Positions 1 through 13,980 are shown, counted from the stretch's first letter. The stretch: 64,000 bases of DNA from Cunninghamia lanceolata (GCA_027924645.1 BSBN01000495.1:372001-436000); one strand, 5' to 3'. Translations and numbers: made by a program. Notes: generated by a model from the sequence alone, not told the origin.

Positions 1-86
1 CTTTGGCCAAAGTTTCATCACCTCTAACTTGAAATGGATGTCACACAGTCACCCATCATTCTATCTCGATTTGCAAAGACATCTAA

Positions 87-240
87 GGTTATTCCCATCT
101 ATGGATCAACATATCCCAGGCATAACCCCACTAACAATTCTAGGTTATTCCCTTCCATGGATCAACAAATCCTAGGCATAACCCTACTAACAATTCTAGG
201 TTTATTCCCTTCCATGGATCAACAAATCCCAAGGTTAAGC
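87..240. repeat. 56-bp tandem repeat, three copies
   Basis: A unit beginning GGTTATTCCC and containing ATGGATCAAC recurs at 87, 143 and 199, giving a 56-bp period; the third copy is truncated. Copies differ by a few substitutions and one extra T. The repeat is AT-rich and non-coding. Confidence 0.85.
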
Positions 241-1900
241 TACTCCCAAGTTTTACTATGACACATATGTCAAAGTAATACTAGTTGCAAAGACTCTATT
301 TAAGAGTGTGATCTCATCAATAAATGGTTATAAAGATATAACTTCATATAAAAATATAAAGCAACCAATCAAGAGACAAATCCGACTTAATAGGTAATCC
401 CATCTATGGTTCCAGTCAAAAGATAATTCACAAACTCAAGTGATCAACTTAATCACAAAGGTAAGTCTCAACCTTGATATATATATCCTAATCCCAAGAT
501 AAAGTCAATAATCATCAATATGTAGGTTAATCCAAACCTATGTGTTCCAATCAAAGATCAATTAAGTAACCCAACCAAATAGGATAATCAACCTAGGGTT
601 TCATTCCAAGGAAAAGTAAAGATTAAATAATTAATGAAGTATAGATTAGCAATATGACGTCTCACCATATCATAACTTTCATACTATCTTTATTGTTGCA
701 TTGCTAAACCTTAATATTCCTAAGGTTTCCTAGCATAATAAGCCACAGTGTCAAGACACTTTATGATATTGATACATATCACATTATACATGTAGTAAAG
801 ACTATGTATAGAAACATCATTATCAGAATTTCCTAATTGGGTATATAAGAGAGTTTAATAACTTCTCAAGCTATTCATGTTCATCAATTCCTAATATGTA
901 ATACTGATGATAGAATGCACTCCTTAATATGGAGTGTATATAAAATACTCATAAGGAAATCATATCTACATGATTCTTCTCCTTTTCATAAGCAAATAAT
1001 ACAATTCACTAATGCAAGCATACCACGCTATTCCAAACAAAACATTTAAACAATCATTCTTTCATGATAAAAGATAAGTAAATGAAGAATAGAATTCTCA
1101 TGCCTATTGACCACTTAATCCAATTGATCAATCTGGTTCTTAGCTATCCCAAAATTAGATTACTAGACTTCACCTCAAATACTATAAACTTGTAATGCAA
1201 TATCTCTCAATAATCCCCTCAATGCTCTCACTAAACAACTCTAACTTAAAATTAAAAATCTCATATTGAAAGCAATAGAGTAAGTAAGCTCTTGGCTAAA
1301 AAAATTGGTGTCAAATGGAATGAGAATGCTCCCCTTTTTATACAAAAAACCCAAGAGAGCATAGGCTACAATTTAGCTTACAAAGTTGACACAATTCCCT
1401 TTAACAAAACCGAATTAGAGGTGGCAAAAGAATTAATGAAAAATTGACACATATAAGGACACTTGTGAAACAACTCAGCTAAAATAAATAAAATAGACTT
1501 CTAAAATATTAAACCCTCTTCACAAAATTGACACATATAAGACCATGTTCCTGATTTCATAGTAAAAATTGGTTTCAAAGAATAAGTCAAATGCACGTTG
1601 GAAAATAATGAAAATCTTCTTTTAAATCTCATAACTAATTTTCACCTCCCACATGCGTTCAAAGATAGTCAAAATTGCCATAAGAGTCTATTTTAAAACT
1701 CTCTAAGAAATATTTATAATGCTCAAGCCTATGCGCTCCCATAAGCGCTTGGATAGGCTTATACATAGACTTTGTTTTCTAACTACCATAACCTCCAAAC
1801 AACTATACACATGTGCCATTATGCTAAGCACTTAATGTTGTTCCTCCTTGTCTATAGGCCGCGTGCCCTTTATGGCAGCGCTCTTCATGCCTTATAAACC

Positions 1901-1928
<28 letters not shown>
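1901..1928. repeat. (AT)n microsatellite
   Basis: About fourteen uninterrupted AT units. Confidence 0.95.
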
Positions 1929-1932
<4 letters not shown>

Positions 1933-2040
1933 ATATATCAAATTGATAATAGAATTCATATAATTTCATTACACCACAAACGTAATAATTACATAATTAT
2001 AATATATGAATTTAATAATAATTAATTTACTATATACATA

Positions 2041-2080
2041 TATGTGTGTGTGTGTATAAATACTATATATATATATATCA
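2041..2080. repeat. (TG)n and (TA)n microsatellites
   Basis: A short TG run at about 2043-2055 is followed by a TA run near 2064-2079. Confidence 0.85.
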
Positions 2081-4897
2081 TCAATATAAAAACACATACA
2101 ACCTATCATTCATAAAATCATTTATTGACATAAAATCCAAATAGACATAATTGACTTAAAATTCACATTCACATAAGTGCCAATAACTCTTCATGGTCCA
2201 AATCGATATCATCGTACCTGTGAGAAATACACTCATGAGTGTGCATAGGTGTGTCTACCTATGTACACTTATGCTCGTATCAACTCATATGCATGAACAT
2301 ATCATGGGCTTGCATGAGTTATAACCAAACCAAAATAAGACCTTGCCAATGCAACCATAAACTCATCAAAGAAAACTTAAATCAACATGTAGGATAAATC
2401 ACATTTTTCACTCAACATCCAAACAAGCATTCAGGATCCAACATAAATCACTTACCACTACCTACATGGATTTGACCTAACCTAGACCAATAGGACAGTG
2501 GTGTGTGTGTTTGCTCTATTTATGCTTCTCTAACATTCACCAAACCAAGTCCTCCTGAGTGATACTTCCCCTTCTTTCTAAAGGAGCAACTTGTTCCTAC
2601 ATCCACTTAGATCACCACCACAGTAGTTAGTTGATCAAAATATAATCATTGGCTTCAGACATTACTTAACAGTAATCACTTTTAATACAAAACATTCCAT
2701 TATTCCATTTTTCAACATATTCCATTCAAGATTGATATCACACACAGATGCAAAGATTCATTAATCATTCAATTTTCAAACAAATTAACCAATCTAGGTA
2801 AATAGTAAATGGATAAAACACACAGGATGTAACACTTTGGTACAAGAGATAAAATGTTCAAAATATGCAATCTAACAAATTGTATAAAAGATAAAAATTT
2901 TGAGATCAAATTGAATCGATAACATGAATTAAATACAAAAGGATTTCCATGTGCCTATATTGAAAGATTATGTTTTAACTTAATTTTTTTATGTGTAGAT
3001 AAACCATGACAGTAAATTTTAGATGAATCTAGCTTGAATATAATTGAGACAAACACCAAGGATAAAGTTTTTAATTGGGGGAGAATTGTTGATGTTTGTC
3101 ATTGATGTCAAAAGTTGGAGTTGATGATGTTGCATGTCATGGTGTTCATGCTTCAGGAGATGGAGTTGTGTTTGGAGACCAAAGGTGCATTAGAAAGTTC
3201 ATTCATGTAAGTAATAAAGTTTGTAATTGATGAAAAGGAAAGGCTTGCCTTGCCATGATTTTTTGTTGATGTTACTGCAAAGGAAAGGTTGGTGGCAAAG
3301 TGAAAGGTTGATGGATTTGTCATTGATGTCCACCATGGTTCATGGTCCTCAAACATATTTGTTCTTGTTTAGGATGTTGGTGCAAAGGAAAGGGTATCAC
3401 ATAGTGTTTGTGATGTCACAAGATATGTCATTAATGTCAAATTAGTGTTTATGAATCAGTGTTTGTGAAATGTCAGTTGGATTACCTTGCCAGGAGTGTG
3501 AAGTATGAAGTTGTTGTTTGTCATTCATGTAAATATGATGTTCATGATTCACAAGGAGATACTTATGGTTCATCTTGTGATGTCAAAGAATCTTACATGT
3601 TGCTTCATTGTGTTGTTGCAGTGATCTTGATGAAGTTCTCAGATTGGTTGTTATTGTTGAAGTGTTCAATTGAAGTTGTCTAGTTCCTAATCACTTCTAA
3701 ACCCTAATTGCTCTAAGATCATTTTTCAAATGTCCTTTAACTTTTTGTCATCACTCTGCAATAGTGATGTGGAAATATCAAGGTTAGATTCTGCAACCCT
3801 AATCCTAGGGTTTATCATTTTTATTGAAGACCTGTCTAAAAGATCTAATTTGCAAGTACTTAAAATCCTAATCTTCCAAAGAAAACCCTAATAAGTCAAA
3901 CCCTAGACTATATGCTATAAAGTCTTAATAGTGACGGGTTATACTCTTTTTCTTTTTTGATGGTGACCTATTGTAGCCAATCAAGGATCACTTAAGTGAT
4001 CACTTGAGGGCATTGGTCTCATGGGTTCACTAGCCCCATTTCCTAATGGGCATCAAAGTCCCCGGTGAAAGTTTTATAGTTGAGCACCAAAAGAACATCT
4101 AGGGCTTTGATTTAATTTTTCTTGAGTGCAACGAATGAAATCAAAGGATGGAATTTAAACTTTATTTAACTATCAATGACCATACTCCTTGAAGGTTCTT
4201 TGATGGGTAGGTGGACGTCTCTCGTGTAATGTAGTTATGATGACAAATCTTCTAACTGCTTCTTGCTCCCATAGATTTGTAAGCTTAAAAGAGGGTAGAA
4301 GGAGTTTTATTTTGGATCTGATGAGGTATCAGTTAAGAAAGAAAATGTTAGAGATCAATGTATATATTTTTTTGATGATTAATTTTTAGATACATCCAAA
4401 ACTTAGGATGGAGAGTGAGGGACATTTTGTTGTGATATTATCATTTTGAAAACATAAAAGTGCAGAGACTGGGAGTTGTTTTTGAAGGCTTATTTATTAC
4501 AAGAGATATGTAGTTTGAAAGAAAGGTTTTAAGAATGTTTTTGACTGAGAAGCTTTGTATGGAGAGGAATAACAAAATATGATGATACTTGTTACTCTTT
4601 CATGAAATGTAAGATTAAAAGAAGAGAGAGAGATGTTAATGTGTATTCAAGGGATTGGTCCTGACAAGACAGTAAATGAAGAATAGTGATGGCAGATTGT
4701 TATGATGATGATGGAATTTAATGTTTACAAAATATGATGATTCTTGTTACAAAGGCAAAGTATAAAGATAGAAAGTGGTAGAAGTATTTGATGGGAGAGC
4801 ATGATCATGGTAGACTATAAGAATGACTGCAGAGTAAAACATCTTTTTCAGAGTAGGGTAAAGACCTCATAAACTTCTGTCTTTAAATGTTTGTTTT

Positions 4898-6283
4898 TGT
4901 AAGGAAATGAGTGTAACTTAGAATGAACATCTAAGAATAGTGGTCTCTTTGGTAACTTTAAATTTCATTAGATTGCCTCAAAAACACTCACAACTATGCC
5001 ACAAAGCAGAATCATAGTTCATTTCCAACATTAACCCTTAGAGGAAAGTACAAGCAACATTAACCAGTTTCAACAACAAGCATTATACAATTTCAATAGC
5101 AGAACCATTAAACATGAAAGATGAAATAGAAGAGATGAACACATATTTACATGGGGAAAACCCTTTCAGGTAAAAAAACCCCACTCCAAAAGCCTAGATC
5201 ACCATTGTATTATTCAACAACAAAAAATACAATTACAATACAATTCAGGCACTAAGCCTTTCATGGAGATTAACATCCTGTTCCATCTAAAGATTATTCA
5301 ACAATCACTCCTCTTCTCTGTATCTATCTTGCCAGGTTCCATGTATCACACTCATCTAGCATTCAAAACTACATGTCCATGCATGAGTGTCGAGACTACT
5401 CTTCTTCGTCTCTAATAACCAACTGAATAGAACAACCCGAGCTCTCTCTGTCTCCCTCTCTTCTCACTTGCCCTTTGTTACAATGCATTTAATATATCAC
5501 ATTATAGAAGAGAACATTCAGTTTAACTACCATAATAGACTAGACAGTTACAAAAGTCAACCATTCCATTGATAATATTTGTGATATACATTGCCAATAC
5601 AACGTTGGCTATTCTATCCTTCTGCCATGTCAAGGAGCCACATCATCACTGTCAAACCAATTCCCAGTACCCCAGCTCATAACTACTTTCATGACTGTTC
5701 AGATTCATGAGACCTCAATAGTCACACACGTACTAGTCGACGACCACTTTTATAGTTTATGTACATGACTACAAGATAGTTAACCATTGGTACTTTTGTT
5801 GCTAATGAGTCCAACAGTCTACAGCTAACAACCATCGGGAAGACCGTAGCTGATGTCACATTAGAGTGACCACAACTAGCGGAGTGACTTTTCCAAATAG
5901 TGCCAATAGTTATTTTCACGCCGATCATTGGAATGACTCTCACTAATGCCAAACCTCCATCGGAGTGACCCAACACATCATAATGACATTTCAAAACTGG
6001 ACCGACAACTATTTTTATGCTAATCCATTAATCTTCATCAGAATGACTCATGCCGATGCCAACTCCCATCAGAGTAACCCAAACTATCAGAGTGACATTT
6101 GCAAACCACACAAACAACGATTGTCATGTCGATGTCCAACTATTGGAGTAACACAACACACTATCTCACCGATGCAAGGAACAATCTACTATGAACAATG
6201 TGATCAATGAGATACTTTCCAATCGTTGAGACTCAGATCAACTCTTGCTAATGCCTATAAATCTGAGACACATGTACTCAACA
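4898..6283 (-). repeat. 3' LTR of the minus-strand element
   Basis: It aligns along its length with 9787-11158. A GC-richer block at about 5720-6150 carries many variants of CATCGGAGTGAC. In minus orientation this block lies upstream of a TATA-like word near 5483-5498, so it would be in U3. A minus-strand reading frame at 5722-5994 comes from this block and is not a gene. Confidence 0.88.
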
Positions 6284-9200
6284 TTCTCCCACTTGACGAA
6301 GGATTTACAGGATTCCATCAATGCTTGAAGCCATTGTATCATCTTAGACACTGCCTCCATTTCACTGTGCTCACAAGCTATATAGAAGCATCAATATTAT
6401 CAACTTCAAAGCTTCATCCCAAACTCAAAGATGAAGTCATCCTCTAGAAACAAGATAGAACATTAGCTAGAACAACAATTAGAAAATTGACTACTTCCAT
6501 CCAAATGAACCAAAAATCCACTTGACTAAAAATAGCACACACAACAAGTGCTAATCCATCCAATCACTCATATCTTGAAGTTATTCATATCAGCAAACTC
6601 ATGCCACCTACATATACACCCATCAACTACAAATACAAGCTCCATGTGTCAACCAGTCAAAGAAGACCAAACACATCCAAGAACTCCCATTGCATGGGTA
6701 ATGTAGATCTGAAAAAGATCATGGCATTCAAGTCTACCAATAGCATCACATAGAAAGTGTAAACATCATGTAGTACCAAGGAAACATCCACAATGATACG
6801 CAACACCTGTAATCAAATAACCTGCAAGAACAACTCCTCACCACATGTTTAGAACTCTCCCAAGTTCTCCACACCCAACAAAGGAAAGAGATAACAGAAC
6901 TTTCATGTCATCAACCAAGAACATAAGTGAAAACACATGACCACAAACTAGTGATCACCTCAGCTCCAATCAAACATCAAACCAATGTAGTGTGAAACAA
7001 ACCATCCAGGAAGATAACCAAGACCATAGAGAGTAACTCTACACATCATATACATGTGGACAATCCTTCTACATATGCCTCTGAATGCCAACTGTGTCAA
7101 GTATGATCTCCTTCACAACACCCCAAAGGGAATAGAATAACAACACCCACCCATTCAATCTCCAATATCAAACACAACATATATATCATGTAATTATAAA
7201 AGATGGATGTAAGCTTCTCTAAGAAGATCAAACTATTCCATTTCTTGTTTCAGGATATCAGCCCATAAAACCATCTCCTAACAATCCTCATCAATGATTG
7301 ATATCTTTAAACTCAAATCCACAAGGAGATAATCATGCTATCCATCTCTCACAATAAATCCTCCAGAACCATATATTCGCAATTCAAGATCCATGTCTAT
7401 GAAAGAAAGCATAAAACACCTGAGAGAAACAATAGGCAATACCTCTTAGATGAATATCTACTGAGAAGACCAAGAGTGGGGAATAAGAATGCTTCTCTAG
7501 GGTAACCAAGTCTACATGACTTCTCCAAGAGCAATCTTCTCATTGGTCTCTGTTGAACTCACGTCCAACCAAGGCGTAGGCTCCTCAGACTTTCTGTTGA
7601 AATCTTCATCAAGAGTAACCATCAACAACACTTCTCTCATCTCAAGAGAATTAAAACCTCACCTTATTCTCCATGTACCCATGAGTATCTACAAATATTC
7701 ATTTCATGCTAAACTCCAAATGCATCACTGCACCAATATGAAGTAATCAAGCATAAGATCAATGCACCCAACACACAGAGAATCACCAGACCATTGTCAA
7801 GGCTCCAATCATCTGAATCATGAACTTATCATGACATCATGATCTTACCATTCCCCTTATGAGATTCCATGCTCCAGGTGAACATAACCATGGTCTCAAG
7901 AGAAGTGTATCATGCCAGAACTCAAATGCATAAATCAAGAAAATACCATGACATGAAACAAACCAAACTCTAAACCAACATCACCTGTCAAGCACCACCA
8001 ACACCTCAGCCAAGGATTTCATGAATCCTCCATGGCTCGAAGATGTTACACATCCTCAAATAGTGCCCCTGCAAATGTGAAAGAATCCTTCTACAGCAAC
8101 AGGATCTAAGAGCTCCTCCTAGTAACATCTACAACACTAAAGAAGATCATTCACCAGTAAGCGATGAACACATAGTCAATACTAAAGCTCCCACTGAACT
8201 ATGACAACCAAGCTTTCCAAGCATCATGACCAAATTTCTCCTAATCTAAAAATCCTCTAGGTCCACACATTGACATGTCCATGTGACAATAAAACCAAGT
8301 GGCACCAAGATCTCCAAAACAAGGAAATACACTATCACTGTCAATAGCTTACACAAACCTATGAATCCAAGCTATTCATGACATTGTGATACACATGCTA
8401 CAAGGCCCCTTAACCAACTATTCAGGTACTCTACAACATCCATCCTCTCATCCCAAAGCAATCACACTAATGCACAAGTGACCACTGACAAAGCTAGCTA
8501 ACAAGTCTACATAACCACATAATCAATCTTGTGGATATAGACCATCCACTTCTGAGTTATCCCATTGCAATCAATAGGCTGTACACACCTAAAAGAATGC
8601 ATAACTCATAGATCCAATATACTAAAACATGCAAACCCACTATTGCACTAAAAATTGCAAAACCTGAGATCTCAATGAATAAAAATATCATGTAGATAAC
8701 ATAACTCAAACACTAGATTACATACAAATCTAATTTGCCAAACATGTCCACAACCTGGGCATCATAGTCTAGAAAACCAGAAGCATTACCACAGAAATGC
8801 TAAGTGACATATCACATATCAACACTCTCATGCAGAGAAAACATTTCACCTCCTCACACCATGCACGAAGCATGCAAAACTACAACTATATCATCCAACA
8901 ACACCCCAAAAGCCAGGGTCTAGAAATAACTTAACTACAACTTCAAAAAACCACAAGTTTTTCTCTTGATCATGTAAAACCTGCAAAACCACTGTGTTTG
9001 AAAAACACCCATGCACATCCACTCCACTTCACATCTAGATGACTCAAAAGTTTGCAACATAAATTTCATAACAGTTAAACCAGAATAATGGATCATCATG
9101 AATATGTATAACCATAGATTTTAGGAAAAACTATGAAACCCCTCAAAACCAAGGAACATGATTCTAAGACATACAAGTACAAAGCATCCATTAAAAGAAA

Positions 9201-9786
9201 AAAAAGTTCAAGAACTTTAGGCCCACTTGTAGGCCAATTCCACAACCACCAACATGCACATGCATCCAAGGGAGACAGGCTATTTAAGAAGCTTCCAGAT
9301 CATCCAATGATCAACTCCATATCCTACATGCAATTAGGGTAGTTGAGAACAAAATGTCTTTCAATACTAGGGAAGAATACCCAGTATAAACACATTACTC
9401 CATGGATGAACAACAACACATGCTTCTCCATATCACTAGGGAACCTCTCACGTAGACACCCAATAGAGAGATTTGCTGCATCTCAACCATAGAGTAAAAT
9501 ATTCCACCCCATGCATCAGGATTATATCAATGCCAACTCACAAGCTTTAGGTCACATCATTTCAATATGACTAACTTAAGTTTCTCCATCTTCACCATCC
9601 TTCAAGTGCCTACCATAACATGAAAAAAAGATCAACTGCAAGACTTCACTCAAACAAGGATCAATCATCAACCGATTCCTTTTGATTGCTTCAAGTATTC
9701 CAGGCTAAGAAATCTTCACAGAAGGAATACCCAGAACCAGAAACACTAGGAACAAACAAATCCTAGTAGAAGGCTTTGATACCACT
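6284..9786 (-). other. Internal region of the minus-strand element, non-coding
   Basis: This 3.5-kb stretch lies between the polypurine tract (complement of 6284-6295) and the primer-binding site (complement of 9772-9784). It contains only short scattered frames on both strands. I saw no gag, protease, integrase or RT motif in it. Confidence 0.7.
9772..9784 (-). other. Primer-binding site, copia type
   Basis: The minus strand reads TGGTATCAAAGCC two bases inside the 5' LTR. This is the usual copia primer-binding word, expected to pair with the 3' end of initiator Met-tRNA. Confidence 0.8.
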
Positions 9787-11158
9787 TGTAAGGAAATGAG
9801 TGTAACTTAGAATGAATATCTAAGAATAGTGGTGTCTTTGGTAACTTTAAATTTCATTAGATTTCCTCAAAAACACTCACAACTATGCCACAAAACAGAA
9901 TCAGACATAGTTCATTTCCAACATTAACCCTTAGAGGAAGGTACAAGCAACATTAACTAGTTTCAACAACAAGCATTATACAGTTTCAATAACAAAACCA
10001 TTAAACATGAAAGATGGAATAGAAGAGATGAACACATATTTACATGGGGAAAACCCTTTTAGGTAAAAAACCCCACACTCCAAAAGCCCAAATCACTATT
10101 ATATTATTCAGCAATAGAAAATACAATTACAATTCAATTCAGGCACTAATCCTTTCATGGATATTAACATCCTATTCCATATGGAGATTCTTTGACAGTC
10201 ACTCCTCTTCTCTCTATATGTCTTTCTAGGTTCCAGGTATCACACTCATCTAGCATTCAGAACTACATGTCCATGCATGAGTGTCAAGACTACTCTTCTT
10301 CGTCTCTAATAACCAACCAAATAGAACAACCTAAACTCTCTCTGTCTACCTCTCTTCTCACTTACCCTTTGTTACAATGCATTTAATATATCACATTATA
10401 GAATAGAACATTCAGTTTGACTACCATAACAGACTAGATAGTTACAAAAGGAAACCGTTCAATTGACAATATTTGTGTTATACATTGCCAATACAACGTT
10501 GGCTATTCTATCCTTCCGCCATGTCAAGGAGCCATGTCACCACTATCAAACCAATTCCAAGTACCCCAGCTCATAACCATTTTCACGACTATTCAAATTC
10601 GTGAGACCTTAATAGTCCACATGTACCAGTCGACGGCCACTTTTGCAGTTTATGTACACGACCACAAGATAGTTAACCATCAACACTTTTTCTGCCGATG
10701 AGTCCAACCATCTATAGCTAATGACCATGACAAAGACCCTAGCTAATGTCGCATCAAAGTGACCACAACCAACAGAGTGACTTTTCCAAACAATGCTGAT
10801 AGTTATTTTCACGTCGATCGTCAGAATGACTCTCACTGATGCTAGACCTCCATCGGAGTGACTCAACACATCAGAATGACATTTCAAAAATGGATTGACA
10901 ACTACTGTTACATTGATCCATTGATCTTCACTAAAATGACTCATGCCATTGTGAACTCCCATCAGAGTGACATTTGCAAACCATGTTGACAACGATTGCC
11001 ATGTCGATGTCCAACCGTCAGAGTAACACAACACACTGTCTCACCGATGCAAGGAACAATCTCCTGTGAATAATGTGATTGCTAAGATACTTTCTGATCG
11101 CTGAGACTCAGATCAACTCTTGCTGATGCCTATAAATCTGAGACACATGTACTCAACA
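9787..11158 (-). repeat. 5' LTR of the minus-strand element
   Basis: Partner of 4898-6283, in the same orientation, with many single-base differences. It has the same CATCRGAGTGAC-rich block at about 10610-11030. The 141-codon minus-strand frame at 10609-11034 falls in this block, is not conserved in length in the partner LTR, and is taken as a chance frame. Confidence 0.88.
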
Positions 11159-11534
11159 ATTTTATGATTGTCTCTATACAGTTCTTCAGTGCATTGATTT
11201 GTTGATAAAAGAATATATGTCAGTAAAATGGTGGAACATATGCTAGAAGGATTATAAGACAAGACAAAAATGTATGATCTAGGCATGAGTTTCTTCTAGA
11301 TTTAGAAATTTTTGTAATGTTCTAATATGCCAAGTACTCTTGTGAAGAATCTTGTATGCATTGTCCTATGATGTCAATTGAATGTATGGAGGTCTTGAAG
11401 AGTTATACTTTCGTGTCAATTTAGGAGAGATAAGGAGTTTGATTAAGAGAGTTATAGAGCTCATCTATAACCATTGATATCATTGTAAATAGAGTAGTGC
11501 TTTGTGTTTATCTTCCTATTTTGAGATTGGAGTT

Positions 11535-11670
11535 GATGTGATCAGTGAGACCCTAGCCAGTGAGGTTTGTATGTAATCAGTGAGATTGCTAGTGAGGCTT
11601 ATATGTAATTAGTGAGATTTCTAGTGAGGCTTGTATGTAATTAGTGAGATTTTGGTCAGTGAGACCTAAT
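11535..11670. repeat. 32-bp tandem repeat
   Basis: Units containing ATGTAATCAGTGAGA and CTAGTGAGGCTT begin at about 11535, 11571, 11603 and 11635; the last spacings are 32 bp. It lies in the right part of the solo LTR that ends at 11885. Confidence 0.82.
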
Positions 11671-11885
11671 AAAGCTTTGGTTAGGTTGGACAATGGTTTT
11701 TCCCTAAATAGGTTTTTCCACTTTAAACATTTGTGTTATGGTTGCATGATTCTATTGCTCTTTATGTTTGGGTATGTTGATGTTAATTGCATTCATATTA
11801 GGATGATGAATAAGGGATGATGAAAAAAATAGTTTTATTAGATCATTGATTCACCCCCCTCTCAGTGATCCATTATATTCCAACA

Positions 11886-12730
11886 AGAATGTAATACCCT
11901 ATCATTCCCTTGTTTCAAAGGGCTTGAGAGTGGGTAAAATAGTGAGGGCTTGATAGTTAAATGACATGGCTAAATCACAGTTCATCTTGATATTAATATA
12001 TGCCTTGGTAAAGATTGATGGTCATGTTGATTAAAGTCTAGTAGCTATCTGATATCTAAAAAAATGTTTGGACTAGCATTGTGATTGAATTTAAATAGAA
12101 TATGGCCTTATGTACAGGATCAAAGGGCCTAGAGTAATATTGAATCAAAGTCTTCATTATAGATCAATGTTAAATTAAAATAGTAACTTGATAAAGCATT
12201 CTAGACTAATATCTAGATCATGATTTCTCTTATTATTTATGTGCTCAAAGATTCCAAGAAGAAACATGATACTTTGATGGAATTAGACAAGCCAAACTAA
12301 GACATATTAGGGGTGCCTTATTTCATAGGTTTTAACTAGTAGTTGGTGATGGTGCATAAGAAAACCAACTAAGTAGGAATAGAGTAGATAGGTGTCAGCC
12401 AAGAGGCCATTTGCCAAGAGTTAATGATAGTATGAGAAATCCAATTGCAAGATGCAAATAAAAAAGTAGAGTTCAATGATAGTGCACCAAAAATAAATAA
12501 GTTTGTATTCAAGATAATTTCCATGCACACAGAAAGAAGCTAAATGACCTATTAACACATAATACCAAATGATAAACCAATTAGACAAAGATAGATAATT
12601 TCATGGCATGTGGAGTATTGAAAATGAAATAATCCCCACATTAGAAACATTTTAAATGATACTTATAAGAAATTAATGAACTATCCATATCAACAAATAG
12701 GTTCCAAGAAGGAAGAGCTTCAAATAGTTT
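11886..12730. other. Intergenic gap, nothing recognised
   Basis: About 850 bp of AT-rich sequence between two LTR insertions. Frames are short and I recognise no repeat or motif. Confidence 0.55.
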
Positions 12731-13977
12731 TGTTATGTCATAAAATGTCCCCCTAGGACTTTTACCTCCTAAGTTTAGCTCCTAGGTCCCCTTAGATTAA
12801 TCATGCATTTGTAAAACCTATCCCGGACCAAAATCCCTTGAAACCCATGACAAATGGGGCTTAAGGGGCCACATCAAAGCTTAATCAAGAACAAAAATAG
12901 GCTCCTAGACTTGAGTGTCCACACCTTAGTCCAAATCTATTTTGCCAAGACCCAAATTTAAATTGTCAGCAAAGTGACCATTATAAGGTTTCCCTTTGTC
13001 AGCCTTTTCAATTTGAATTATGAATGTTAGTGGGAATGCATATATAAACATGTTTAGGACTTCATTTTAAACATATATGGATAATGCAAACTTGTGATCT
13101 TGTGCTAAGGATATTCAAGGCTTTCATTATGTTGAAGAGAAGTATTGTGTTGTGTTTGTATTTATTTGTTGCAGATTTATCTTCATTAATCCATCTCCTC
13201 ATGGTGTGAAAGATCTTCATCCCCCCATGAGAGCTTCACCTTCGAGGTGACATCTACTTTGTATCTCAATCAATCTATCTTATCATTTAATTTTGCCTCT
13301 ATCCACCAAGGACACACACTCTATCTAACAATGGTGTTGGAAGGCTTGAATACCATTCCGAGGCTTGATTGAGGCAAGCTCACCACAACCCCCAACCCCT
13401 CTCTAGTGATTGCAGGTTATAAGTATAGGATCTTGTGGAGAGGAGTTACAAGAGGTCAGTGCAGAAGATAAAGATTCAAGATCTAAAGAAAAGAATAGAA
13501 AATATCCCTAATTAGACACATGTGACTGCCCCAGTGTCCTCTAGTTTTGCATCATCGGGAATCTTGGAGCAGGTTACAGTCTGAAGTAGATTTGGGTCCA
13601 AGCCCTTAGAAAAAGTGACATATTAGACATAGGTGCCCATCCCACTGTCCCCTAATTTTCCACTTTCTGGAATCTGAATCTTGGTATGTTTCTAATCTAC
13701 ATTTAGTGCCTTCATGTGCGAGCATTTATCATGTTTCATCCATTTGTTTATGATTTCATATAATTAAGGTTTAAGGCATAATCAGATTAGGGTTTGACTA
13801 AACTAGCAATCTATTCTATCTTTCCTATCATCTCATAGTGACACCAAACCTATAGCTAATTCCTCTTGCAAGAGAAGTGACTGAACTCAATTTATGTCCT
13901 TGAATGAATGTGTGAAAGAAGGGTTTGATTGAATCTAATTAACATACATTTATCATCCCCATTTTTCATACATTACA
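12731..13977 (+). repeat. 5' LTR of the 12.7-19.4 kb element
   Basis: It is 1,247 bp and aligns throughout with 18102-19358, with scattered substitutions. It contains the shared block AATGTCCCCCTAGGAC near its start. Confidence 0.9.
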
Positions 13978-13980
13978 TTT

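Larger units (their letters stand above)
1..3086. other. AT-rich intergenic DNA without recognisable genes
   Basis: No reading frame longer than about 75 codons is present and none resembles a known protein. The stretch holds a 56-bp tandem repeat near its left end and AT and TG microsatellites near 1.9-2.1 kb. Around 2160-2600 the minus strand has a purine-rich tract and a TATA-like word that could belong to an eroded LTR. I could not find a partner copy or clean ends for it, so I leave it unassigned. Confidence 0.6.
4898..11158 (-). mobile_element. Minus-strand LTR retrotransposon without coding capacity
   Basis: Two direct repeats of 1,386 and 1,372 bp flank a 3.5-kb interior. In minus orientation the LTR begins TGTTGAGTACATG and ends TTTCCTTACA. 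Next to the right-hand (5') LTR the minus strand reads TGGTATCAAAGCC, a copia-type primer-binding site of the initiator-Met tRNA class. Next to the left-hand (3') LTR it reads AAGTGGGAGAA, a polypurine tract. The flanking 5-mers are GTTTT and ATTTT, a one-mismatch target duplication. No minus-strand frame of useful length lies inside, so this is a large non-autonomous derivative that would have depended on enzymes from another copia element. It is inserted in the solo LTR 3087-11885. Confidence 0.85.
3087..11885 (+). mobile_element. Copia-type solo LTR split by a nested element
   Basis: The left end starts TGTTGATGTTTGTC at 3087 and the right end closes with a CCCCCCTCTCAGTG stretch and CCAACA at 11885. 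That 3' style is shared with the copia LTRs at 50854 and 58476. AGAAT lies directly before 3087 and directly after 11885, a perfect 5-bp target duplication. Removing the nested element (4898-11158) leaves an LTR of about 2.5 kb (3087-4897 plus 11159-11885). The base run just left of it (TTGGGGGAGAAT) looks like a copia polypurine tract, so a 3' LTR of a longer element is the alternative. The right half carries a 32-bp tandem repeat. No coding sequence is present. Confidence 0.72.

Noticed and set aside
1901..2080. AT-rich run as a replication origin or matrix attachment site
   Set aside because: Plain microsatellites are common in such DNA and nothing else supports a function.
10609..11034. 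141-codon minus-strand frame
   Set aside because: It falls in the motif-rich LTR core and the partner LTR has only a 90-codon version. No sign of selection on the protein.
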